Source of the DNA: Ornithodoros turicata
Lineage: Eukaryota; Arthropoda; Arachnida; Ixodida; Argasidae
DNA: 64,000 bases
Assembly (NCBI RefSeq): GCF_037126465.1
Contig: NW_026999322.1
Location: forward strand, 1-64,000
Reading direction: 5' to 3'
The notes under the pieces were generated by a model that had not been told where the DNA came from, made no database searches, and saw nothing but the letters and a program-made list of their open reading frames with translations. Shown one piece after another: positions 25,031-36,725 of the stretch (its first letter is position 1; each line of letters starts with the position of its first letter). The position numbers were made by a program, and so were the translations under genes.

Positions 25031-25512
25031 TGGCCAAAAAGAAGAAGAAAAACAAAGAAGCATCCACCACATTAGTAACCTTTGTGTAGTACGCTTCTCA
25101 AAGTGTCTCTGAGGTGGGCGTGCCCGCATGGCTTGTGTAACACACAATGGTTCATGCACACAATATTACGCGACACTGCTTCACGCGTCCCCGTGAAAAA
25201 TGTTTATGCTCCCACACTGTGTCGTACGATATTTCTATTCACTATTTTCTCCCGGTATTAAAGCAACATCCTATACTGTTTGGTTCAGTGAGCAAACTGC
25301 TTGTGTGCGTTCTGAAACCGTTACTCCACAAGCGCATGTACCAGGATCCACATGGCCATGGGTATCTTTTACTCCGCTAGATGCCTTCTACATTCTATGT
25401 CCTCTTGAAATTAAAAAAAAAAGTACATTAGCGGCAGTACAAAACGACATATGCTCTTGGTTGGTGATGACCATGAGCCGTATGCCGTCAACCAGACATT
25501 TTTATGAGACAG

Positions 25513-25717
25513 AGACTGTTCTTCTGGGACCAGAAGAACAGTCTATGTTCGAAGTGTCGGCGGCTATCGTCCTGATTCATATACCATGACCATTAAGGAC
25601 GATGACCTCACCTTCGGAACTACAAAGAACATTCCAGAACCCGGTCTCGTGATAACCATCAAGTGGCGCGACCTTCTCGATTGTGACGTCACTTGTGACT
25701 TTTGGGGGCCCTATTAG
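25513..25717 (+). CDS. Possible terminal exon of the small secreted protein gene
   Basis: A frame ends GPY-stop at 25715-25717, followed by AATAAA at 25810-25815. It includes RPDSYTMTIKDDDL, then TIKWRDLLDCDVTCDFW, with two cysteines near the C-terminus. A possible acceptor AG is at 25511-25512, with another at 25536 after GTTCTTCTGGGACC. The well-placed polyadenylation signal supports a real 3' end. The family is not recognised, and linkage to the exon at 24478 is inferred from order and strand only. Confidence 0.35.
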
Positions 25718-25933
25718 GCCAATTAATACCGACGAAGGCGAGGCCTCCGCCGCAACGTAGACTGAATGTAAATTTCCTTGAGCTTTTTTAATTAACTAGT
25801 CTAATTCACAATAAATCTTGTTTTACTTAATAATCCTACTTCTGTTGTCCTCGTCTCCTTTATTTTGTGTTTATATTCATTTCGTACCCATCGTCACTTC
25901 TCATCTCATACCGTGTATAACTGTACTTATATA

Positions 25934-26650
25934 CAGGGTGACCCAGCTAAATGCGAACTTATTTTTTAACAATACATATATCACATTTTCCGATGATAAA
26001 GCAATTGCAATATAACATATGCTGAAGGGCACTCCTTAGGAGGGCATTAGCAAACTGCTAAGGCAATATCTTAATGAACTCTCAATGATTACCTTTTTAG
26101 TTATAAAAGCTACAAAGTTGTCCCAACGAGAACATCTGGTTCTTTCGGTCACCTGATACCGGAGCCGTTTTCAGAACATAAATCTGTTGGATAAGTTGTT
26201 CGCAAAAAAAAAAAAAAAAAAGAAATCGCGAAGGAACACCGTATTTTTTCTTTATTTTGTTCATTGCGCATCTCAGGAGACGCGTCTTTCCTTCACCCCT
26301 AATGTGAGAGGCCAAAGGAGCACAGTGCCGCCTCATGAGATGAGCTTTAACTTGCGGAAACAGAACAAAAACAAATGTATCGGGTGACTCTATCGGAACT
26401 GCCCTTATCATGGGTTGCATTTTCTGTTTCCTTTTAATTTTTTTCCAGGATGCAAGAGGCGATGGTGTGCTCTTTCACCCCCTCACATTGGAGGTGAAGT
26501 ATTGAACAAAATAAAGAAAAAATGGTGTTCCTTCACGAATGTTTTGCGGACGATCTATCGAGCGGATTTTTTTTTCTGAAAACGACGCCGGTATCAAGTG
26601 ACCGTGGGACAACTTAGTTGCTTTTATAATACCAGTTCGCTGGACCGTGG
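25934..26650. mobile_element. Fold-back repeat with CAGGGTGACCCAGCTAA end
   Basis: The left end CAGGGTGACCCAGC follows TA. Internal segments 26098-26330 and about 26480-26640 are imperfect inverted copies (AGTTGTCCCA, GATACCGG and CGTTTTCAGAA motifs pair). No clean right end was found, so the element is probably truncated or rearranged. A poly-A run is at 26203-26221. Confidence 0.55.
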
Positions 26651-29600
26651 TTTCACACTAGCTGCTGATAATAGCCTCCTTCCGTCAGCGCGCATATTTC
26701 ATCTGTCTCTCTCCGCAAGGGGAGAACAGAAGGTCGCTTTGATTTCAAATTTTGCTCACCGGGGACGTTAAGGGTACGCTCTACAACAATACAATTCACG
26801 TCAGCTTATTTTCAAAAGTGAATACATTAATAATGGAAGCTAATTGAAACTGGCAGTAATTACTTTCAGACTACGACCCTTAAGTAGGTCATTTGTGGAA
26901 TAATACACGCACCAGCTGTCTCCAAAGAAAAGTAGTCTGCCAGATTAAGAAAATTGTTGTGAATATGTCGTAGTATATCGTGTACCGTTTTTGTTTACCG
27001 TACTCGTGGTGCTCTATACAACTGGGTTTTTCCTGGGTTTTCCTCAGACGCTTTCAGACATATGTCGGCACAGTTCCCCCAGAAGTCGGCCCAGGACGCA
27101 CATTTCCCCAGGGCGTCAGTCGTGACGTTGCCCACATACGTGAGGCCGACAACGGCAAGCCCTTTCACCACCACCACCACCACCACCTCTATACAACTGT
27201 GCTGCTTGGTGTGTTTTAGATACATTCACCAAGTACTGTCCTCGATCTCCAATTTAGAGCATTGTTGGACCTGGCTCGGGAAAGCTTTATCTGGTGAAAT
27301 CGACATGCCAACAAGATCTAACCTGTCTGTACACGGTTCTTCCACCGGTCAACACTCGGTGGCCGGCACCCTATCCTTTCGGGTTCAAGAACACTACAAC
27401 CGGTCAATGGTGAGTAACTATAGTTAGTCGAAAAAAGTAATCCCTTACCGTTACCGTTACTATGTAATTGAGCAACGAGCAGAAAAGTAACCGTCGTTAC
27501 TCCGGTCTTTACTCTACATTCACGCAAATTATAACTTTCTTTGTGTGCCCCAGAAAAAAAAAAGAAAAAGAAAGAAAGAAAGAAAAAGGGTCAATAGGGG
27601 GGCGGAAGAGGTGACATAACACGAAAAACAATGCATGATGTCAAACCCCGAGACTAGGGAACACGAAGGGACAGACACAAACACGAAGTCTCAAACAGAG
27701 CTGAAAATTTTACATAATCAGTTTTACATCATGCATCATCCTCATCAGCTCGCTTGCTTCCTAGCCATTTTTTTCACGAAACACAAACACGCGTAGGACA
27801 AGTAGATTTGTACGTCTACTGTATTTATCGCACGGGAAGATGTTGATCGGTTGTGGGACAGCATTGCGTGGAAGTTCCCCATGACTCACAAAGCCCCAAA
27901 AGCTCCTGGTACCACCACATTGGTGTAGGAATAGATTAGGGAAAGAGACTCCGAAATTCCAAATCCTTATTACAATGACCTCCGCTTGCTACAGTAGAAC
28001 GGTCCCACAAAGGCTGACGACACGAGGGGTTCACTTGGGGCACGCATAACATGTGAAAGATAGGTAAATCTCTGTTGGAATAGCCATCAATTACTGAGTG
28101 ATCGACCACTCGGACATGTAATTAATTAATCAAAAAATTAAATTTCGCTGACAGTAAAGTGACTGATTACTGGAAAACTTAACACGTAACAGATTACAAG
28201 TAACGCAATTACTAGTAACGCGTTACGCACATGTCTGCATATAGCGCACGTGCACTTCGAAAAAAATAAAGAGATGCTGTCTTAACTTGTTTCAAGGCAT
28301 GTCGCATCCATTCGAAATTATAGTGCCGTTTTATTCCTCCTCACCATGGTCTCGAGTTACCCCGCGCGAAATACTCGCGTAGTAAGAGCAGACGCCGGAT
28401 GTTCAGAGTATGCCGGAATTGCCTGCCTGAAAAAACGAGAAAATATCACTGCGCTTTGAACCAACGACTGCGACCCCTTAGGAAATGAATGCCGCGGCCG
28501 TGCTGGTCGCCTGAACGGCACCTTCCCAGCTCTCTGCCCTCCTTTTAGGAAGTGACGTCACGCTTTCGGAGCTTCCGCAGTCGTGGAAGGAACGCTGGTA
28601 GCCATAATGAGTTTAACGTATGATTAAAATTAGCACTTTTCTGAGGAAGAAAAAAAGCCGAAAAAAAAACGGGCAGATTTTCGGTCGACGCCAAACATAA
28701 TGGTTTAGGCTTCATATATCCACGGTTACACAGGCTTTCTTAACCGCCGTTGAATACACCGCAGTCGAATGGCTCAGTCACGGTCCAGCGAACTTGAGAA
28801 TGAATGGAATGGAACGGGAATATTGATCCTTTTGAAAAAAAAAAGTCTTATGTAATGCGCTATTTATGTCAATCAATGAAATGTATTCTGCGCTTCATGC
28901 AGACCATTCATTTTTAACGAGATCCTTTTTCGTTTTACTAACAGAATGCTCACGGCAAATGAGTTAGGTGTTTGACTAATCGACTCCTTTCGATGCCATG
29001 CAACTTGATACAAAGTGCGTGTGTGTTTTGTTGACGACGCCATAAAGCATGGCTTCCATTCCACTGCGAAGTATGTAACTCTATTTCATATGGTCCTTTC
29101 GAAACAACGACTTATTTGTGAAGAACAAAAAAAAAAAAGAAACATACAAAATCAATAAGAAATAAATTGGTCCTCAATGCTAAGTCTTCCTCACTTCATC
29201 ATAAAAGAGCGAAATGGATAGGGTGTGTTTTCTATTTAGTCTCAACTCAAACTCAACTCTGTTTTGCCTTCGGTGTCGCATCTTCTCTCTCGTCATAGTA
29301 ACTTTCATCGTCTCCTTTTGGCACAGTGAAGTTAGAAGTCCAACACGCGATGAAGTTACTCTCACACGCAATGAAACACAACACCTACGGATGTGTTTGA
29401 CAATTGGTGAACATCAGTTGCAAATAGGATGTTCACCTCAGCCAGAATAACTTCCCACTTTCCATCTGCACTGGCTGAGCTCGTTTAATTCTGAACCTGA
29501 ACATGAGGTAAAAGTGTATGGGTCGTTGTAGCGCCATCTCTTGAACATGACACGAACAGACTCAAAGACTAGGTGCTAAATTTAAAATCTGGCAGAAGTG

Positions 29601-30208
29601 GTGTCATCTCTTCAGGGTGTTATTAAACGAACTATAGCAACTCCATGGCGCCATCTGTCCTAAACAAATCAAACTACGTCACCCCATAGTTCTAGTTCAA
29701 CACGGACTCTCCTATGAATTTTGAGGCAATGGACCAGTGGTTCACACTCCTTGTCTTGGCTTGGAACTAGAAGATCTAGGTTCGGTCGCTATTTCAACCA
29801 TGACATCATTATTGTTAGTTAATCTTATCAAAGATATGTCACAAATTAACCGGTATCATCGCATCACTGATTAGGTATCTTATCCAATGGCGTCATGGTG
29901 ACCTCACTGTTATGAGGCTGCTGTCTGGATGACGTCATTACCATTGTTGGCTCCAAAGTTAATCTTATGTACCACTGTAAAGACGGAGACGTTCTCCGGC
30001 TCTCGATTGAACACCATTCAATCTAACTCACTGTAGGCTGATATCATCTGTGATCAGTCGTCGCATTCTCTTAGAATCGTGAAAGAAATTCGTTACGTCA
30101 GCCTGGCCCTCTCGTGGGACCAGAGAGTTGTACCAGCTCTCCGCAACTCCCCATAGATCCCATAGTATAGGAAAATTGAAACAAGACTGGGCACACGACC
30201 AATGAGAA
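26651..30208. other. No gene recognised; simple repeats and a GTAAC-rich block
   Basis: A (CCA)n run lies at about 27168-27186 and a GAAA-rich run at 27553-27587. Between about 27408 and 28230 both sides are rich in GTAAC/GTTAC motifs, and the right edge (GCGTTACGCACATGTCTG) looks like a hAT end. A matching left end and duplication could not be shown. Confidence 0.4.
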
Positions 30209-30214
30209 TGCAGC

Positions 30215-30974
30215 AGTAGTATAGAGATAGACTGTATAATTTTGGAGCGGCATAAGAACCGAGCGGCACAAGAACCGAGCGCTATAACGGCATCTTTTTC
30301 TAATCCAAGATGGCCGATTCTAAGCCAACACAATCCAGTTCTAAGCCAACACAAGCCAAATCCAAAGCCATCTGATTGGCCGCCATTAGCTCCGCCCACT
30401 TCCCACGTTGATTGGCCCATGCTAAGCCTACTGATCTTTGATTGGTTGACCGTAGCTCCTTCATGCTAATTAATTGGCTCCGCCCCCCCTTCACACGCTG
30501 ATTGGCTCATGCTAAGCCTTGACTGAGCATTGATTGGTTTACCGTAGCTCCACCCCTTCATGCTAATTACTTGGCTCCGCGCCCCGCGCCCGTTGATTGG
30601 CCACCGCTACTGATCGCGTTGATTGGTTCACCATAGCTCCGCCCCCCGCCCGTTTATGTTAACTACTTGACTCCACCCCGCCCCCCGGCTTCACGCTGAT
30701 TGGTGCATGCCCCGGCGCGACCGCTGATTGGTCCAAGCGCGGCGGCAGCGACCCCGCTGCGGCTTTATCTCAGATGTCCAAACTTACCCATCTGATTGGT
30801 CCATTCTAAGCCGGTCCGCACACTCTCCCAGCCCCCTCTGATTGGCCGCCACTGCCTTCACCGGCACCCACCAGACGGCGGTGACCCCGTTGCGGCCCTA
30901 TCTCAGATGTTCAAACTTACCGATTGGCCCGCCACCAGACGGTGCGCGGCGGCGGCGGCTTCAGATGGTTCTAA
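30215..30974 (+). repeat. Polinton left terminal inverted repeat
   Basis: About 760 bp matching the right terminal repeat (54977-55743) with a handful of substitutions and short indels, the largest in a GCC run near the inner end. It contains a duplicated TTCTAAGCCAACACAA motif, AAGATGGCCG near the tip, and a dense array of ATTGG boxes (separate entry). Confidence 0.95.
30375..30927. promoter_or_regulatory. Array of 13 inverted CCAAT boxes with GC boxes
   Basis: ATTGG occurs at 30375, 30411, 30441, 30473, 30501, 30533, 30596, 30622, 30699, 30727, 30795, 30841 and 30923, all on the same strand. They usually sit in TGATTGG and are interleaved with CTCCGCCCC and CATGCTAAT motifs. The first six are 28-36 bp apart, about three helical turns. 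The right terminal repeat carries the mirror array. Known roles of these motifs (NF-Y, Sp1-like and POU-like binding) suggest a promoter or replication enhancer; that is inference. Confidence 0.6.
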
Positions 30975-31024
30975 CCTATCTCAGATAGCTGTATGAGATC
31001 GAACAGACAGGGAAAAAATACCTT

Positions 31025-31441
31025 TCAACGTTTATTGAGTACATGTTTGAGGAAAAGCATGGCAGTTTTGGAGAGGTTGATTCCCTTGATGCTGGGCATG
31101 GTTCCACGGAAGTGACGGATCATGTAGACGTCTCCGGGACAGCGGCTGAGAAAAATTTCGTCCTCCGTGAGTTGGCACTTCCGCGTGCACTGGATATCTT
31201 CGTAGCTGTCGCTCACGTCCAGCGAGTGAAGGCACGTACGCAACGATCCAGTAGCGTTCCTGTCCCGGTTAATGCCGGACCGCATAGGTACCACGTGCCA
31301 CTCTCTGATGGCCAAGATGTCGCCGGGGCATTCGTGCGCGTACGTGTGCTTATCCTTCTCCAGCTTGATGCTCGCCGTACAGTTGCCGGCGTCCAGCGCC
31401 AGTGTGCACGAGACGAGCGAGAAGAGAACGAGGTACCACAT
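31025..31441 (-). CDS. Secreted cysteine-rich protein with an internal duplication (Polinton accessory gene)
   Basis: The first ATG of the frame is at 31441 (the frame extends upstream only through non-ATG codons), giving 138 residues. Residues 1-18 form a signal peptide (WYLVLFSLVSCTLALDA). The mature part has six cysteines (21, 38, 70, 85, 89, 101). Two halves share the pattern CPGDxxxIRxxxxxPxxxGIN (residues 38-58 and 101-122), so the protein arose by an internal duplication. There is no membrane anchor. An AATAAA lies inside the last codons, just before the TGA. It is the last gene before the left terminal repeat, downstream of and in the same direction as the polymerase. I do not recognise the family. 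It could be a captured host gene or a virion or host-modulating factor. Confidence 0.65.
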   Translation of the reverse strand: MWYLVLFSLVSCTLALDAGNCTASIKLEKDKHTYAHECPGDILAIREWHVVPMRSGINRDRNATGSLRTCLHSLDVSDSYEDIQCTRKCQLTEDEIFLSRCPGDVYMIRHFRGTMPSIKGINLSKTAMLFLKHVLNKR

Positions 31442-31538
31442 CCTTCCAGTGACGCAGGTCAAATGACGCTACTCCTACTCATCCACCGCATTATCTGTGC
31501 GGCGGCGGGGGAAAGAACGCCAGGTGAAATCTCGCTAT

Positions 31539-34500
31539 CTACGTCATCCACTCGAGCTTACCATATTCGCAGCTTCCGTACGGGTAGGAGTCCACGTCAT
31601 TGTAGAGATATCGTTTGTCGTCGTACGCCATCAGACTTCTTTTCACATTTCTGATTGTGTACATGCACTGTTTCTTTCCCACTATTGACACCTGTTCGTG
31701 CGATACGCTGGCGTGCTTGAATAGGGTATCGCGGTACGTGTCATGGAGGAGGCGTTTGCGCACAATGTTCTTTTTGACCCCTTTAGCTCTTGCAATTTGT
31801 TTTCCCCCGGCTAATTTGATGGAATACATTTTGGCTTTCAGGCATATTACTTCCTCGATGGGTACGCTACCCGTTTCACTTTTGAACGCGCCAAGTCTAC
31901 CGCGATTCCTCTCGCTGTACAGTGGATGATCACGATCGAAGGAAGACAAGTCTAAATGGTCGTCGGCGATCGCGCGTAACTGATCTTCGTAGTCCTTGCA
32001 GAATAGGCCGAGGATCAGAGAATCCGTGTCAAAGTAGCAGGTAATCACCGGACAAGTGAGCTTGCTCAGCAGGGTTTCATAATAGAACGAGTACATGGTT
32101 AACTTACTCAGTTCTAAAATCGTGAAGCCAATCTGCAGGGGGAAATCGCATCGCACTTTTCTCTTGCGCATTTCGTACATGACACAATCGGGGGACAAAA
32201 TTTCCATTCGCACGCATTCCGCCTGACTCCCGAGGCGACTCGCCGTCTCCTCATCGAAGGCTACTCGAATGTCTCGCATATTAAATTTATTTAGCAACGT
32301 ACGCCCGAAGACCGCATTATTTGAGATTTTATAGAAATTTTTCTCGAACGTCGTGCTCGATGCGACGCGTCTGGCAACATTGTCCTCAATGTAGGGACGC
32401 AGGAATGGTGCCTGACGAAATTTTAGAATTCTGTGAATTTTCGTCACCCGCATGCCCAGTCTACAATAGAGCGCGAGCAGCGCGTAATGAACGACGTACT
32501 CGACCTTGTCCTTGCACGTGAGCAGCAGCTTTTTGCTGTTCGCCGGCTGATACATTAACTCTTCGAGGAGCCCTCGCTGGAATGGCGAGAGCCATTCCTT
32601 CGGAACGACAGCCTTCTCGGGAGCCAGGGGGAAGTACCGCGTCAGCGCGTGGATAGATTTTGGATACTCCAAATCGCACACGTACACGTATCCCACGTCC
32701 GAATCTGTGGGATGACGCATAAAATCCACGGAGCTAAAATCCTCGACCCATTCGAAATCGCCGACTGGGAGGTGCTTTATCATACTGAATCCGTAAAGAT
32801 TGTTGCAATCTATGTACGATATGTACACCTCCTCTTTATCGGGATCGTAGCCACTGCACAGCGGGTTGTTAGCCCGTAAATGACGCCTGCTCGCCTGACA
32901 GAGTCCACCTCTAACACCCGATTCGATGGTCCGGTACATGTCCTCGGCGATGATCAGCTCCAATTTTGCCCGCGTGTAATTTAGAGCGCATTGCCACGAA
33001 TAGGATGCCAGCGAAACACAATGAAGCAATTCCAATCCGCGCGCGTCGTAGCACAGGCGCCGGAAGTGCTGCATTACGTCAGCATGTAACAGGGCATCCG
33101 TTTTCAGGTACAATGCATTATAATCCCTCAGATTCGAGCATCCAAAACGTTCAAATACGTGCAGCGCGTACTGATAGTCTTCGTCGCTTATATCCTCCCC
33201 CGTCAGATCGTTTCGGAAGGCGGATTTTGCCAGCAGAGCCAATTCGTCGTAGACCGCGAACGAGCTAACGTGGCTGTACGGGAATACACCTTTACGAAGC
33301 AAAATTTCGTAGTCGTCTCCAAATACCTGCTTCAGGCATTGGAACGCCTCTGCGCCCCCCATGGATTTGACGGTTTCCACGAGCTCTCCCAGCGACGAAT
33401 TTAGGTACTGCATGGTATCTCTGAATAGGAAGGTGCCAATTTCGAACGATCGGATTTTTTCCATGGAACTGGCCACGATGAAGGGAGCTCGCTTCCACTC
33501 GAGAAGGTGAAATTCCCGCAGTAGTCCGGCCAAATCGTAGGCCAGATTGTGCACCATGATGGGCAGTTTTTCCCGCGTCGTGCACGCCAAGTTACAGGGG
33601 TTGCACAGCGTCGCGATGTAATCTGTCTCGCCAGCGGTACAACGCTTGGAATGGTCGTGGTGCCGGACACGGGATAGATCTTGCGCGAACTCCCGCCCGC
33701 AGTACGCGCAGTGGGTGGCAGCTCTGTGCCGCGCTCGTTGCTTATCATTCAGCACCATTTCCGCGGGGCAGGCGTTCAGGGCGATCATCTCGTCCCGCAT
33801 TTCCATCAAAGCTCTGACGCACTGCCTCGCGGAATCTTCACCGTGGTGCGTCCTGATGCGCATCACCTTCGAGTCGTGGGTGCGCACGAGCACGGCACAG
33901 AAGCTCGACGTGACGTGACGCTGCATGCCAACACCGCTGGGCGCGAGTACGCTCTCCGTGTCCAACGCGACGACGTAGTTGTACTGCTGCTTGTACTGTA
34001 TTTTAGTAAACTCTACAAAGTTTTTGCCCGGTTCGCAAAATTCCAATATGATTTCGTTTACGTCCGCGCACAGGCGACGATGTTTCACCATGCTCTCTTC
34101 CTTGTTAAAAGAGCGCGTGCAACGCTCGCATACGAAACGCCTGTTGTCTCTCATCAGTAAGCGCTCGAGAGACTTGATTCCGAAAAAATGTTCATCTACA
34201 GCCAATAAGTGAATTTTCTTTTCATACTCGAGTTTTGGGGATCGCGACACGTGCACTCCCTGATCGACGTACTCGTATACGTACACGGATATCTTGTTTT
34301 TATCTTCGAATTCGTCCAGATCAGAGTAGGAAACGGGGAAGCGACTAGGCCACCAGTACTCCACGGCATAGTTTTCACATTCTTTCCACGAATTACTTTC
34401 CTGCGGGTGCAGGAGGGCAAGCGTATTGTATTTAAAACACTCACCCTCCTTATGTGCCGGTAAATGAATATTCGTCAGCACGTTCCTGCGTTTAGCCAAA

Positions 34501-35134
34501 TGATCGGGAAGTGCCCCTTTGCATCCGAATTTTTTAGTTTTCACCGCGGAAATGCATATTTGAACCTTTTGGACGTCGGTGGACACGAACCCGCTCCCTT
34601 GCCGCTGATAATTTTCTACGCGTCCCGTGGACTCCTGAATCGCGTCCATTAGGGTATTCGCGACGGCTCCGTCGCTGTGGACTTCGCGAGCAAACGCCAT
34701 AAAGTGGGCTATGTGCGCGGTTATCTCCCCCCGAGTTTCCTTCACCATTAAAACATCGGAACAAATGCAAAACCTAAAGGGTATTCTTTGCGCTTTCAAT
34801 ATGGCGAGCATATCGTGAAAGTGACTCATTAAATATTGTCGCAAATCCTCTACTCCCTGATCGTGAACAGATGCCAATAGCGTGAATCTTTTGACGATAC
34901 CTCTAAATGCGGCGTCAGTCTGGAAGAAGGGCAGGAAGGATGTATCCACGTCGGGGTGCGATCGCATCACGTGAGCAGACAGTGTAGGAGGTGCGCCGTC
35001 CCGAGAATCGTCGTCGTCGTCCGATTCATCCTCGATATCGTGAGGATCAAAAAAGCAGAACACACACCGAGGCACTGAAAATAAACGCGCATCAGTAAGA
35101 AACGTGCAACAAGTAAAGGAGGGAATAACTTACT
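31539..35134 (-). CDS. Protein-primed DNA polymerase B of the Polinton, with a leader intron splitting the start codon
   Basis: The protein is 1178 residues, usual for Polinton polymerases. It opens with a zinc-finger-like C4-C7...H35-H40 and has a second finger at C316-C319...H332-C336. The exonuclease domain shows LDTE (371-374), HNLAYD (509-514) and a YLKTD...ADVM block (656-668). A CxxC...HxH...CNPCN insert (456-495) resembles endonuclease VII-type zinc knuckles. Polymerase motifs are YIDCNNLYG (A, D756), KISNNAVFG (B, 916-924), YFDTDS (C, D1016 and D1018) and KAKMY (1080-1084). The in-frame codon at 35075 is GTG and is preceded by TTTATTTTCAG. Removing a 59-nt intron (35133-35075, GTAAGT...CAG) joins A to TG and creates the ATG. 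It replicates the element by protein priming. Confidence 0.93.
35075..35133 (-). other. 59-nt leader intron of the polymerase gene
   Basis: The donor GTAAGT and acceptor TTTATTTTCAG fit consensus, and TTACTGAT 25-32 nt upstream of the acceptor is a plausible branch site. Splicing creates the start codon A|TG; without it the frame has only GTG. Confidence 0.75.
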
Positions 35135-35190
35135 TGTGAAGCGAGTGAAAGCAGACTGTTCCCCCCCTGAGGCGATCGCGCGGCTTATAA
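35134..35190 (-). promoter_or_regulatory. TATA and initiator of the polymerase gene
   Basis: TATAAG starts at 35189 on the minus strand, 32 nt upstream of the A of an arthropod-type initiator ACAGTC (A at 35157). Exon 1 would be only 24 nt (35157-35134) before the leader intron. Confidence 0.65.
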
Positions 35191-35279
35191 ACCGGCATCC
35201 ACGCTACATGCGCCAACACGTCGGGGCTCGCTTGTTTCCACGCGGTCGTAAATCATGTGGCACCTCGACGATGAGGCCG

Positions 35280-35990
35280 CGTTGGGGCCATCTGTTTAAT
35301 ATCAGAACGCGCGCAGCCGCAATGGTGAGCTTTGTCGAACCGTCGAAGAAAATGTTGCGTCAAGGTAATGTAAATAGGTCTTCTCCGAGAAATTGGGTCA
35401 CCTTGAGTCGGTTGCATGTTCCAACACGTTGGGGCCGCCTGTTTTATATCAAAATGCGCTTCATGGCCGAAATGAGTTTATACTATAGAATGGTGAGCTT
35501 TGTTTTATTCTCGGGGAAGTTGTGTCAAGGTAATGTAACGAGAAATTGGGTCACCTTGAGACAAGTCCCAACACGACGGTGCCATCTGTTTAATATCAAA
35601 AACGCACTTCCACCCATCCTGGCGGGCCCTAGCGAAAAAAAAAAAGTTGCGTCAAGGTGATGTAACGAGAAACTGGGTCACCTCGTAAATCATGTTTTCC
35701 GAGGCCACACGTATTAAAACCAAAAGTAAACTGTTGTGCTTGATGAGACAAGTCTATCTGAAGGAAAATATCCCTACGAGCCCACCCGCTCATTGCCGAA
35801 ACAAGCACCAAAAACAAAGGGTTCGCTTATGCAGTTTCCAAATGTCCTTCGCGCGCGCGCGCATCGGACCCAAGCGAAAAAAAATATTTCAAGGTTTCTC
35901 CGAGGAACTGGGTCGCCATGGGGCCACCTGTCCAATATCAAAACGCACTTCACGACCAAACTCTGTGGCGAGCTCAGTCGCAGAAAATGT
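35280..35990. repeat. Degenerate ~145-bp repeats in the divergent control region
   Basis: Four diverged units share GCCATCTGTTTAATATCA (35287, 35434, 35581 and a weaker copy at 35923) and GAGAAATTGGGTCACCTT (about 35380, 35535, 35665, with a degenerate copy near 35902). The first three are spaced 147 bp. They lie between the leftward polymerase promoter and the rightward mini-genes. Open frames through this stretch have no family support. A shared enhancer or a replication control region is possible. Confidence 0.7.
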
Positions 35991-36302
35991 TGTCAAGACG
36001 GTGTAAACAGATTTCGGTTTCAAAACCTAGAAGGCCGGCAGACGATCCACATTTTTATATCACGGCACCACATAAACAACCATCACGAACTTTGTGCGTT
36101 CAGCGTGTTCAAAACAAGTTTGCGCATTCAGACGAAACAAGGTTGCGCGAGCGTGGAAAGGAGGGGTTGCCTACAAAAACGATCTCGTGAGCCCAGACCT
36201 CATCCACTGCTCACCCAATTGCAACCACCCCAGACTGAAATCGTAAGTACTCAATAGATTACACGTCATTCAATGGGTATAGCTTTTTTTCACATGTTTC
36301 AG

Positions 36303-36440
36303 ATGAACTGTCCAACCTGCTCTCGGCCGTTACCGGAAGGATCGCACTTCCGCGTTTTGGTCATCGGACCTAAGGTACGGGACGCAACATCACCACCACC
36401 GCCACCACTGCAGCCCTCGCCGGAGCCGGAATATATATGA
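36303..36440 (+). CDS. Zinc-ribbon/proline-rich mini-protein A (45 residues)
   Basis: The ATG follows immediately after a 3' splice site: the leader intron is 36243-36302 (GTAAGT...TTTCAG, 60 nt). The peptide starts MNCPTCSRPLPEGSHFRVLV and ends in a proline-rich tail before TGA at 36438. Its first 24 residues are closely similar to mini-protein B at 36945, so the two are tandem paralogues. Only one CxxC is present, so zinc binding would need dimerisation or the following histidine. An AATAAA lies at about 36696. Function is unknown; small CxxC proteins are common in Polintons. Confidence 0.6.
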   Translation: MNCPTCSRPLPEGSHFRVLVIGPKVRDATSPPPPPLQPSPEPEYI

Positions 36441-36718
36441 ATTGATTTGAATGCGCTCTCGCCGATGCTGCCACCAACACCGCCCGACAGCTGAGCCATC
36501 AAGTGCACGTGCTACCTTCTTCTTCTGTGCTCAACCATAGCTGGACTATAGACCGGTCATAACATCGCTTCTACGCCTTCCTCTTTGTTCTACTGAGTGC
36601 CATCACAGCCAACAGCTTTGCTCACGCCGCATATGAGGAGCACCGCTTCGAAGCCATGTATGTTTTTTTTTCTTTCGCGCTATCATCTACCGCTTAATAA
36701 ACGTTTCCAGCCAATGCC

Positions 36719-36725
36719 TATAAAT
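36719..36725 (+). promoter_or_regulatory. TATA-like box upstream of mini-gene B
   Basis: TATAAAT lies about 165 bp upstream of the leader-intron donor of mini-gene B. No strong initiator was identified. Confidence 0.35.

Noticed and set aside
27408..28230. hAT element with GTAAC-rich ends
   Set aside because: The right edge looks like a hAT terminus, but the left edge does not match and no 8-bp duplication is present.
31043..31654. 203-codon plus-strand frame opposite the secreted-protein gene
   Set aside because: It is the antisense shadow of the minus-strand genes. The minus strand has the signal peptide, cysteine pattern and AATAAA.
35136..36257. Frames of up to 174 codons in the divergent control region
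   Set aside because: They run across the degenerate 145-bp repeats in different frames, with no conserved domain. The region is better explained as regulatory.
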